Assembly (NCBI GenBank): GCA_964392615.1 | Contig: CAYMRB010000040.1 | Span: 1 to 36,815, forward strand | DNA: 36,815 bases | Origin: CAYMRB01 sp964392615 | GTDB taxonomy: Bacteria > Planctomycetota > UBA8108 | Direction: 5' to 3' | In this document: piece after piece, positions 7,804-18,400 of the stretch | How the letters are laid out: each line of letters begins with the position of its first letter | How positions within the stretch are numbered: position 1 is the stretch's first letter | Program-made: the position numbers and the translations under genes | Notes under the pieces: generated by a model | Databases searched by the model: none | Seen by the model: only the letters and a program-made list of their open reading frames with translations | Told to the model about the DNA's origin: nothing

Positions 7804-9279
7804 TCACGGCTTCGGATTCGGCACGTACATGTCGCGTTCGGCGAGCCCGAACTCGTCGATGGCCTTCGAGCAGCGCGTCATGGCGATCGGACGGTCGTGG
7901 AAGTTGTTCGTTCCGAACGAGAACTTCGCGCCCAGCTTCTTCGCCAGTCGAATGAAGCGGTCACTGGGATTGCCGCTGCGCGCGTTGATCTCGAGAGCCA
8001 CGCCGTTGGCGATCGCCGCTCGGATGATTCGTTCCATGCGGGCGTCGGTCCACAACTCGTCGTAGCGGTCGCTGACCGCCGGCGGCAGGTACGTCGGATT
8101 GGCCAGGATCGTGATCGGCTCGGCGAGCACCCGAAGGTTGTGGCGGACATACCGCTCCATCCAGGCCTCCGCGTTCGGGATCTCGTATCCGTTCGACTCC
8201 CAGAGCTTCACCGGCGGACTGTCGTCGGTCGGCATCGGCATGATCATCGTGTCGCCCAGCACGAAGTCGAGACGGGCGAGCAACTCACGCGCGTGCTTCT
8301 CGTGCCAGTCGCGGTCGTTGACCTGAAGGCCCACGAACACGGGACGGTCGGCGGTCGCGTCGAGGAATGCACGGAGCTGGGCGTCCGTCTCGATGGGCCA
8401 TCCCTCGCCGATGTTGCGGAGCACGCCGACGTTGATGCCGGTGGCGGCCTGACGCGCCATGGCCTTCTCGACCGTCATGCCGCCCCTGAGGTGGACGTGG
8501 AAGTCGATGAACGGCAGGCGGGACTTGGCGATCTCGTCCATGCGAGCGTCGGTCACGCCGTATCCGCTCGTCGGGAATCGCGGGGGCTGGCGGGAATCAG
8601 CGTCGTTCGCCAGCAGGCGAACGCGAACGCGACGGAACCGGACCGCGCTCTTCGCGTCGTGTGCCTGCAGAGCGATTGTTCCGTGGGGCCGACGGCGATC
8701 GGCCTCCCCGGGTCGGTTCGTCGAGATGTAGTCAACGACGAGATTCCCATCCACGTGAATGCGAACGCGAGGCCCGACCACGCGCAGTTTCATGCGGAAC
8801 CACTTGCCGTCCTTGACGAACGACTTCGCGATGTTTCGAACGCCGACGAGGCTGCCCGTCCTGATCGGATTCCGGCGCGCCCCCCCACCGCGATCGCCGT
8901 TGCGGATCTGGACCTCGTAGCCGCTCGTCGGCCGGCGCCGCGCCTGGTACTCGGTATGGAAGAAGACTCCCGAGTCGGCTCCCGCGGCGGTCATCGCCTC
9001 GATCTCGAGCTCGAAGTTGCTGAAGTCATGCGCGCCGACGGAGCCCGTGTAGAAGAGATGACTCCGCTTGCCCCGAGCGACGAGGCAGCCGTCTCGGACG
9101 CTCCAGGCGTCGGGGTTCTCGGCCGCCCTCCACCCGTCGAGCGAGCGGCCGTCGAACAGCGCGATCCAGCCGTCGGGGGTGTCACCCCGGACAGCCTCGG
9201 CGCCGGCCAGCATGGCGACGAGCGAGACGAGGATCGTCGCGGCTCGATGGAATCGGTCGGGGTCTGTGTTTCGTCTCAT
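7804..9279 (-). CDS. DUF1080 (3-keto-disaccharide hydrolase-like) domain fused to a PHP-like metal-dependent domain
   Basis: The 491-residue protein has an N-terminal signal segment (about residues 12-32). A DUF1080 jelly-roll follows (about 34-225), beginning GWIALFDGRSLDGW and containing DSGVFFHTEYQ and SGYEVQIRNGDRGG. A second domain starts near residue 255 with FIDFHVHL, giving a His261-x-His263 metal pair typical of PHP and amidohydrolase-like barrels. It ends with FSFGTNNFHDRP, which resembles the last PHP metal loop. Family knowledge: DUF1080 proteins include enzymes cleaving 3-keto-glycosides; PHP domains hydrolyse phosphoesters or related bonds. Inference: one exported protein carrying two hydrolytic steps. 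The start ATG has a nearby GAGG. The gene converges on the S41 peptidase gene and lies downstream of the giant RHS gene. Confidence 0.87.
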   Translation of the reverse strand: MRRNTDPDRFHRAATILVSLVAMLAGAEAVRGDTPDGWIALFDGRSLDGWRAAENPDAWSVRDGCLVARGKRSHLFYTGSVGAHDFSNFELEIEAMTAAGADSGVFFHTEYQARRRPTSGYEVQIRNGDRGGGARRNPIRTGSLVGVRNIAKSFVKDGKWFRMKLRVVGPRVRIHVDGNLVVDYISTNRPGEADRRRPHGTIALQAHDAKSAVRFRRVRVRLLANDADSRQPPRFPTSGYGVTDARMDEIAKSRLPFIDFHVHLRGGMTVEKAMARQAATGINVGVLRNIGEGWPIETDAQLRAFLDATADRPVFVGLQVNDRDWHEKHARELLARLDFVLGDTMIMPMPTDDSPPVKLWESNGYEIPNAEAWMERYVRHNLRVLAEPITILANPTYLPPAVSDRYDELWTDARMERIIRAAIANGVALEINARSGNPSDRFIRLAKKLGAKFSFGTNNFHDRPIAMTRCSKAIDEFGLAERDMYVPNPKP

Positions 9280-9380
9280 GGCGCCTCACGGGGGAATCAC
9301 GTCGCGCTTGTCGCAAGACCCATCATGCTCGTCGGCTCCGGGTCCTTGCTGCCATGCCGATGGTCACGACGTCGACGAGC

Positions 9381-9424
9381 AAAGGCGGCGGTGGTCCCGT
9401 CGCAGCGCCAACTCCACCGCCGCG
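9381..9424 (-). terminator. Terminator-like hairpin behind the giant RHS gene
   Basis: An 11-bp stem with one mismatch has arms at 9384-9394 and 9414-9424. It begins 7 nt after the giant gene's stop codon. On the minus strand it is followed by CTTTGC, much like the tail of the hairpin at 2340. It sits between the giant gene and the DUF1080 gene, so the two may be transcribed separately. Confidence 0.5.
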
Positions 9425-9430
9425 CAGGAG

Positions 9431-12400
9431 TCAATCCCGTGGCGGCCTTCTCTCTTCCGGCTCGCCGGCGAGCACCCTCAGCAGACCACGGAGATCGTTG
9501 AGGATCACGACCGCGTTGACGCCGACGAGCACGTCGACGATCTGGCTCGCGGCGTCGGTGATCTGAAGCTCGCCGAGTGCTCCACTGGCCCGCGCGGCGA
9601 TGAACGCGACGATGACGTTAGTCAGGCTCCTCTGGAGGTCGACCGTCGTGCCGGTGAAGAGGGCCGTGAAGATGTCGACAAGCTCCTGTAGGAGCTGGAG
9701 CGCGCCGGCCAGGTAGGCAGCGTTGATGCCGACCGCGGCCGCGACGACGCTCGAAGCGCCGACGAAGAAGCCCTTCGTGAACGACAGGAGCGCGGACTTG
9801 TCCGCATCGTCGGTATTGGGGTCGATCTGATCAAGCGCGATCTGGATCACGCCCTGGACCACCCCCATGAAGACGGCGAGCGGCAGGACGCCCTGAGCCG
9901 CTGCCGCGAACAGGATCGCCGTCGACGCTCCGGCGTAGAATCCGATGTGGAGGCCCGTCGAGAGCTTGCCGGTGACGAGCGTCCCCAGGATCGCGGACAG
10001 GATCGCGACGATGACCACCACGATCAGCATCTCGGTCATCGTCCAGTTGCCCGACGGGTCGCGGCTGTTGACCGGATCGCTGTGCGCGTAGAGGTACTTG
10101 TGCAGCGTCGCCGGGTCGGACGTCCTGCCCTCCCAGCTGTCCGCCGTCAGGAAGCGTCCCGATTGCGCGTCGTAGTAGCGCGCTCGCAGGTAGTAGAAGC
10201 CGAGGTTCGGATCGAATTGCTCGCCGGTGTACCGGTACGCGTTCGTCGTCGCCCCAGTCGAGCGGATGAGCGCGCCGAATGCGTCGTAGGTGTACTCATC
10301 GACCACCGCGCCGGACTCGTCGGTCAGATGGCGCACCGACAGCTGTCCGTCGTAGTGGTAGTACCGCACGCCGCCTTCATCCGCCGGCCGCGTCATGCTG
10401 ACGAGGTCGTCGCCCCAGACGTAGCTCACCTCGTGGTCGACGCGAGTCTCGAGCACGACCTGCCCGAAGCGGCGGTTCGTGTCGACGAGGCTGTACGTCG
10501 TTCGCGTACCGACTGTGCTCGACACCCTGAGGCCGTCGGCATCGTATTCGTACGCGACCGCCGTCGCGTCGGAACCGCCCGACTCGATCTCCAAGTTTGC
10601 GTCGATGAGCCGGTTCGCCGCGTCGTACGTGAACGCGTCGGTCGCGTTGCCGTCCGAGCGCGTGAGCGTGTTGCCGTTCGCGTCGTGCGTGTAGACGAGG
10701 AATCCGGCCGTCCCCTGAACGCCGCCGATGCCGCGCGTGTGGCGGTCGTCATCAGCCTCGATGGGCGCCTCGACGTCCGCGTCGCGATCGTCTTCGGCCG
10801 CGTCGGCGGCCTCTCTCAGCGCGCGCTCCTGATCGGCCCACAGACGTCCATTGACCTCCATCGCGTGGAGATTGCGCTGTCCGAGGACGAGCACCGCCGT
10901 CGCGAGCCAGACCGCTGTCTGTGTCGATGCGACCCACGCGGCGCGTCGCCAGTGGTATCGTGCGCGTCGTGACCTGAGCAGGACGATCGCGAGCCACAAG
11001 AGCGCGGCGACGATCGCCGCCAACACGAGGCCGTCGAACGTCAGCAGCGCCCGATGAGCGCCCTCGGACGGCGCGAAGGCGCAGAGCACGGGCCCCCCGC
11101 CGCCCGCGGCCCGCGCGACGACGACCGAGCGCTCCTCGCGCACGAGGCGGTCGTTGTCGTCGTACGTGTAGCTCGTCGTCGTCGTGCCGCCGGCGGCTGC
11201 GATCTCGCGTTCGAGGCGATTGCCGACCGCGTCGTACTCGTACGAGATCGTCGCGTCCCGGTCGTCGCCCGGCTCATCGATCGTCTCTGTCGACAGCCGC
11301 CACAGCGCGTCGTACGCGTAATCGACCGTGCGACCGGTCGTCGCGCTGCCCGATTCGACGACTCGCGTCCGATGGCCGGCGGGATCGAGCGTGTACGCGT
11401 ACGACGCAATGACCGCGCCGCCGGCATTCGTCGTCGTCAGCGACGTCAACCGATTGAGCGCGTCGTAGACGTGCGTCGTGACCGTGCCGTCCGGATACTC
11501 CACGCGCTCGCGATTGCCGACCGCGTCGTACTCGTACGAGGTCACCGCGCCGGCCGGATCGGTGATGGATGTGGGGCGGCCGAGGTCGTCGAAGGCGTAA
11601 GTCGTCGTGCCGGCGCGCGTCGTCAACGACGTGCGGTTGCCGCGCGTGTCGTATCCGTACGCAATCGCGGAGCCGTCCGCATCGGTCTTGCGCACGAGTC
11701 GCTCCCACGCGTCGTACTCGTACGTCGTGTCGCCGCGGCGGTCCGTGACGACGCTGCGAAGTCCGGTCGCGGTGTAGAGGTACTCGACCGTCGTTCCATC
11801 GGAGCGCGATTCGCGCGTGAGGCGATTCAGCGCATCGTACTCGTATGTCGTCGTCGCACCGTTGAAGTCGGTCTTCGATGCCCGGTTGCCGGCGTCGTCG
11901 TACGTGTAGCTCTCACGCTGTCCCATCGACAGCGTGCGCGCGATCCGGCGTCCGGCGGCGTCGTATTCGACTCGCGTCGTGCGGCCGAGCCCGTCCATCT
12001 GGGACATGAGATGGCCGAGCTCGTCGTGTGCATACGTCATGACGAAGTCGAGTTCGCCGCGGACCGCGACGAGGCGCCCGGCGAGGTCGTACTCGAAGTC
12101 CTTGCGCCGACCGGCCGCGTCGACTTCGGCCACCTTGCGGCCGCCGAGGTCGTACTCGACCGTCTCGAACGTGCCGTCCGCGTAGGTCGTCTTGACGAGG
12201 CGACCGAAGCCGTCGTACTCCCAGCGCATCTCGTTGCCGCGCGCGTCGATCCTGCGGGTCTCCCGATCGCCCTCGTCGTACTCGTGCGTCGTCACGCCGC
12301 CGACTGGATCGGTGACGATCTGTTTGCGCGGCTCGGTCTCGGTGCTCGCGACATGCTCGTAGAGCGTGACGTTGCCGGCCGCATCGATCCTCGACGTCAT

Positions 12401-15400
12401 TCGGCCGACGCGATCGTACGTCGCGCGTGTGGCCGAGTTGTCGCTCAAGTCATCGAGCGTGTCGTCCGGAAGGATCGTCTCGACGGTGCGACCGATCTCA
12501 TCCAGCACGTAATGCGTCGTTCGTCCGGCCTGGTCCGTGCGGGCGATCTTGCGGTTCTCCGCGTCGTAGACGGTGGTTTCCGCCGTGCCGTCCGGGTAGA
12601 CGGTGCGCACGAGATTGCCCCGATCGTCATATTCGTAGCGTGTGACGTTGCCCCCCGCGTCCGTCGAAGCCTCGCGCTTGCCGATCTCGTTGTACGTCGT
12701 CGACGTCGTGCCGGCCGCATCGGTGCGTTCGACGAGGCGCTGCTTCGCGTCGTAGACGAATGTCGTCAGGATGTCCTCGAACTGCCCGTCCGCGCGCGTG
12801 CGCGTCATGCGCTGGACCGTGGGCATGCCGTTGCCGTCGTACTCGTTCTCGATGCGGTGGCCGAGCGGATCGATGGTCGCGATGCGGTTGCCGACGTCGT
12901 CGTACTCGTAGCGCGTGACGGCCGTGGTCGATTCGTCGAGATCACGGTGATGTTCGACGAGGTAGCCGACCTCGTCGTAGACGTAGCGCTCCTCGGAGAT
13001 TCTCGCGCCGTCGCGGTCGCGCACGCCGCGGCGCGCGAGGCGACCGTCGTCGTCCAGCGAGTTCGACGTGACGTTGCCGTTCGTCGCGATCTCCGTCAGG
13101 ACGCGCCCCTGCGCGTCGTAGGTCCACTCCTTGACGCGGCCCTCGAAGTCGACGTGTCGCACGACGCGATCGCCGTCGTCGTACTCCCACGTCGCCGTGC
13201 GCCCCTCGGGATCGGTCTCGGACGTCTTGTTCGAACGGTCGTCATACGTGAACGTCCGCAGGACCAACGCCGGCTCGCCGTCGACGGTGACGCTCTTTTC
13301 CGCGCTGACGATGTTGCTCCTGTCGTCGTAGATGTAGCGCGTGACGTTGCCGAGGCGATCGCGGACGAGCTCCTCGCGGCCGTCGATGTCGTGGGTGAAC
13401 TCTATGCGCCGGCCGCTCGCGTCGGTCGAGGCGACGATGCGACCGTCCTCGTCGTACTCGGTGCGAATCGCGCGATTGCCGCGCGGATCGTGAATCTCGG
13501 TCAGGAGGTGCCCCGGTTCGTAGACGAACGTCGTGCGGCTGCCGACCTCGTCGGTGACGGCCATGAGGTCGCCGCGCACGTCGTACTCGTAGACGATCGC
13601 GCCGCCCGCCGGATCTTCGATCCGCGAGATGCGGTCCTCATCGTCGCGTTCGAAAACGATGCTGAGGCCGTCGGAGCGGAGGAGCCCGTGCGGCGTGATG
13701 CGCACCGTGATGCCCTCCGGATTCGTGACCGCCGCGAGGCTGTAGGTCAGCGTCTTGCCCCTGTCGAGCTCGAAGCGGTAGACGTGCCGGTCGGGCGTTT
13801 GGAACGTGTAGACCTGCGGCACGTAGACGTTGAAGAACTCGTCGTAGAGCTCGGCCGGCCCGACGACGCCGTTCGTGAAGCTCGCGAGCGGGCTCGCCGT
13901 CAGCGTCGCGTCCTGCAGCTCGCCCTCGGGTCGGAAGTCCATGCGGTCGAGGAACTGCAGCGGCAAGAGCGTCGATTGCACCGGCGACGGAACCGGCCGG
14001 AATTCGTACTTCCTGAACGCATCGAACTGCACCAGGACCTTGTGCGGTGCGGTCGGCAGCAGCGTGAATACCGGGAACAGACCGCCGCTCGAGCGTTGCT
14101 CCCAGTCGACGCCGGGCATGCGGTTCTGCGTCAGCGTCGGTCCCGAGAAGTCGAGCCGCCAGCCGTAGCCGAAGTCGCCCTGCCTCTTGTCGCGGCTATC
14201 GTACGTACGTGTGACGGTCAGCGGGAAGCCGCCCATGAGCAGCGTTTTGTCCTCGAAGCTCACCGTGAACGGCGCGAGCTCGATGGCGGGATCGCCCTCG
14301 ACGACGATCGACGTGTGGCGGATCTCGCCGGCGAGCGTTCGCGCGGTGACGCGAATCGTGTAGAAGCCGTCGAGCAGCGTCGTCGGATCGAACGTCGCGA
14401 GCGTGGCGTTCGTGACGGGCTCGCGGCCTTCCGCGAGGACCGTGTAGTCGTTCGTGCCGAGCGGCGCGAAGTCGACCGCGTAGTCGGCGAGGCCTTCGCC
14501 CGTGACGGTGCCGACGACCGGTGTCGGTTCCGTCAGCACGGAGTCCGCCAGCGGCGCGGCGATCTCGACCTCGAGCGCCGACGCGAGGTTCGGATCGGCG
14601 ACGAGCAGGTCGTGGCTCGCCGTGAACCGGTTCCCCGACGTGTCGTGCACGATGGCCTCGATACGGTGGAATCCTGCCGTTCTGCCCCACCAGTCACTCT
14701 CGTGGACCCCGCCTCCCCGGTTGGACAGGCGCAGCGCGACGCCGTCGACCGAGGCCGACACGCGGTCGATCCCCTCGTCGTCGCTCGCGCGCACCGTGAT
14801 CGTCGCCCTGGTGTCGAGCGGCAGCGGATCGGGCGCGACTTCGATGACAGCCACCGGCGGCACGTCGTCGCTCGACGGCTCGACGACTCCAAAGGCCGCC
14901 ACCGCCGATCCGCTGCGCCCCTCCGGGTCGGTTGCGGTGAAGGTGACCGACCGGCTCGTGCGCACGCCGGGATCGTACGTGATCGTCGCGATGCGGTCGG
15001 CGCCGATCGTCACGTCGAGGTTCGACGAATCTCCCCGCACGCTCCACGTGAGGTCGGAGTCGAGGTGATCCGGATCGTACACGTAGTCGTCGAGGCGGAT
15101 CGGTTCGAACGAGTCGCCGTCCTGGACGACCTGATCGGGGATGTCGAGGACCTCCGGCGCGTGCGGCAGGTCGGCGACTGTGAGCGTGAACGCTTGCGTG
15201 GTCGATGCGCCAGGCACATCGGTGACGCGGACGACGACGGAGTGATCGCCGAGGTCGGCCGCTTCGGGCGTCCACTGAATGAGCCCGGACGCCGCGTCGA
15301 TCGTCATGCCGTCCGGCGCCGCGTCGAGCGCGAATTCGAGCGAGTCGCTCTCCTCATCGGTCGCCGTGACGCGGTAGACGTACGCGAAGCCGGGCTCGGC

Positions 15401-18400
15401 CTCGGTGCGCGGTGGCGACGTGATCTCCGGCGCGTCGTTGACCGAAACGACGCTGAGCGTGTAGCCCTGCATCGTCTGTCCGTCGAAACCGTCGTCGGCG
15501 CGTACGACGATCGTGTGATCGCCGATGTCGGCCACGGTCGGTGTCCACTCGATGAGACCGATCGCCGCGCGGATCGTCATGCCGTCCGGCGCCGCGGCGA
15601 GCGAGTAGACGAGCGCGTCGCCGTCGGGATCGGTCGCGTCGGCGTCGTAGGCGTAGGGCTTGTCCTCGAGCGTTGCGGTCATCGGAGCGCTCGTGAACTC
15701 CGGCGGCCGGTTGGCCTGGCGCACCTCGAGGCTCCAGCTCTGCGTCGTGAACGCGCCGGGCAGGTCGGTCACGCGAACGGTGACGTCGTGCAGGCCGACA
15801 TCGCCGTCGTCGGGCAGCCACTCGACAAGCCCCGTTGCCGCGCCGATCGTCATGCCGGCAGGAGCGGCGTCGAGCGTGAACTCCAGCGCGTCGTCCTCCT
15901 CGTCGGTCGCGTCGACGTCATATGCGTAGGCGCGCCCGGAGGTCGCCGACGAGGGCGGCGACGTGACGACGACCGGCGCATCGTTGATCGCGGTGACCGT
16001 CACGATGAACGCCTGACCGCGCTGCGAGCCGGCCGCGTCCGTCGCGAGAATGCGCACGGCGTGGTCGCCGACGTCGGTCGCGGTCGGCGTCCACGTGAGG
16101 CGTCCGGTGTCCGCGGCGAAGCTCATGCCGCTCGGCGCGTCCGCGAGCTCGAACGTGACGTTTTCGCCGTCGCCGTCCGACACGACGATCGTGTAGACGA
16201 AGAGCTCGTCCTCGTTCACCGCGGTCGGCGGCGTCGAGTCGAACGTCGGCGGCGCGTTGATGTGCACGTCCTGCGACGTCGTCGCCTCGTCCCCCTGATC
16301 GTCGCGCGCGGTCAGCGCGACCGTGTAGTCGCCGGGCGCGTCCCAGACGTGCGTGACGACGATGCCCGACGTCGTCGAACCGTCGCCGAAATCCCACTCG
16401 AGCAGGAACGGATCGCCTTCGGGATCGGTGCTCGCCGAGCCGTCGAACGTGAACTCATCGCCGGGGTCGCGACCGAGGACGGTGATCTCGAACGCCGGCG
16501 CCGGAGGCGTGTTCGCCGCGCCGACCTCGACCGTGAATTCGTAGGTGTCGAGACCGCCGTGGCCATCTTCGACGGTCAATGCTCCGCTGAAGACGCCCTC
16601 GCTCGCGTAGACGTGGCTCGCCATGGCGTCCGTGTCGGCCGGGGTCGAGTCGCCCCAGCTCCACTCGAAGCTCAGATCGTCGCCGTCGTGGTCGAACGAC
16701 GCGGTCGCGTCGAGTTCGATCGTCTGACCGAGGCGGACGCGGAAGTCCGGCCCGCCGCGCACGATCGCAGTTGGCGGACGATTCGGCTCGCCGATCTCGA
16801 CGACCGCCTCGTCGCTCACCGTGCCACCGCGACCATCGCTGACGATGACGGTCGCGACGTAGCTGCCGGCTGCTGCGTAGACGTGCGTCGGGGTCGCGCC
16901 GGTCTCGGTCGTGCCGTCGCCGAAGCTCCACGTCACCTCGATCGGATCGCCGTCGGGATCGCTCGAGCCAGCGGAACTGAACGCGATCGGCTCGCCGCGC
17001 AGCGCCGAGTACGGACCGCCCGCCTCCGCGACAGGCGGCAGATTCGGCCGCGGCGTGACGAGGACCTCGAAGAACTGCGCGGCGATCGCGCCTTCGGAGT
17101 CGACCGCCTCGACGAGCGCGTCGTGCAGGCCGACCTGCATCTCGGACGGCGTGTACGTGACGAGGCCGCTCGCCGCGACGATCTCCATGCCCGTCGGAGC
17201 AAGCGCCAGGCGATACGTGATCACATGACCTTCGGCATCGATCGCGTCGACGTCGTAGCGGTACTCGGTCGTCGCCTCCACTTCGAGCGGCGCTTCGGTG
17301 ACGATGCGCGGCGCGAGGTTCGTGCCCCGCTGGCGCGGTAGCGGCGTGGCGCCGGCGACGCTCGACGAACCCATCGGCACTCCGATCGGAGCGTTCGGCG
17401 AGTCGATGTCGTGGACGAGCAGGCGATACCAGTACCGCACGCCGACTTCGACATCGCGATCGATGTACACGGCCCACCGGTTGCGCGTCGCGCCGATCAG
17501 CTCGAAGCCGTGGTTCGGCCCGGCGCTGCTGCGCAGGACCTGCATGTGCCACATCGTGCCGGTGTTGCGGTCCGGATCCCACGTCGACCGATCGGTCCAC
17601 TGCAGCTGGATCTTCGCGTGCTTCGGTCGCGCGGTGAGGTCGTTGATGACGCGGTTGTAGACCGTGACCTCCGCGAAGTCGTCGTCGGTCAGGTCGGGCG
17701 ACAGAGCCTCCGGGTACACCTCCTCGGTGCGGTCGGTGACGCGCAGTCCGATCTGGTGGTCGCCCGAGCTCGCGAAACCGCCGACGATCGTCGCGGTCTC
17801 GCCCGTGACGTCGTCGAAGCCGAGCGGCTGCTCGAAGTCGGTCTCCCAGTCCCACGACTGGATCGCGTCGCCGTCGGCTGCGTCGATGTCGTATGAGCCC
17901 GACCCATCGACGACGACGCGTTCGCCGACCGCCGCGATGTACGGCCCGCCTGCGATGGCCGTCGGCGGGTGCGGCGGAATCGTGACCTCAACGACGGCGC
18001 TGGCGGTGTCGTACAGCACCGGCGAGTTGTCGTCCGCGACCTGTAGCGTCACCTCGTACGTGCCCAGCTCGCCGTAAGCGTGGGTGACGACCGGGCCGAC
18101 GGCGTCGGGTGCATCGAAGTCGATGCCGTCCGCCGCGTCCATGTCCCAGCGGTACTCGACGATCTCGAAGACACCTTCCGCCTCGTGGAATGATGCGCTC
18201 GCGTCGAACGTGATCTCACGACCGATCGCGGTCGGGTTCGGACGCGAGTGGACGACCGCGACCGGGCCTTCCTGGAACAGCGAGCTCGACAGCATGAGCA
18301 CCGCCCACGCGGTCGAGTAGGGCCTCTCTTCGATCCATGCGTTGCTGAGCCAGCTGCCATCGTCGGGGTCCTGGCGGTCGACGAGGATGCGCGCCAGGCC

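Noticed and set aside
10290..13650. CRISPR-like regular repetition
   Set aside because: The periodic words are codons for YEYD-type peptide repeats in one long frame; the units are degenerate and there are no unique spacers between identical repeats.
11054..17341. A 2,095-codon open frame on the + strand opposite the giant RHS gene
   Set aside because: It is the shadow of a strongly biased GC-rich gene on the other strand. Its translation is dominated by Arg, Val, Asp and Ala with no domain signature, whereas the minus strand gives clear PKD and YD motifs throughout.
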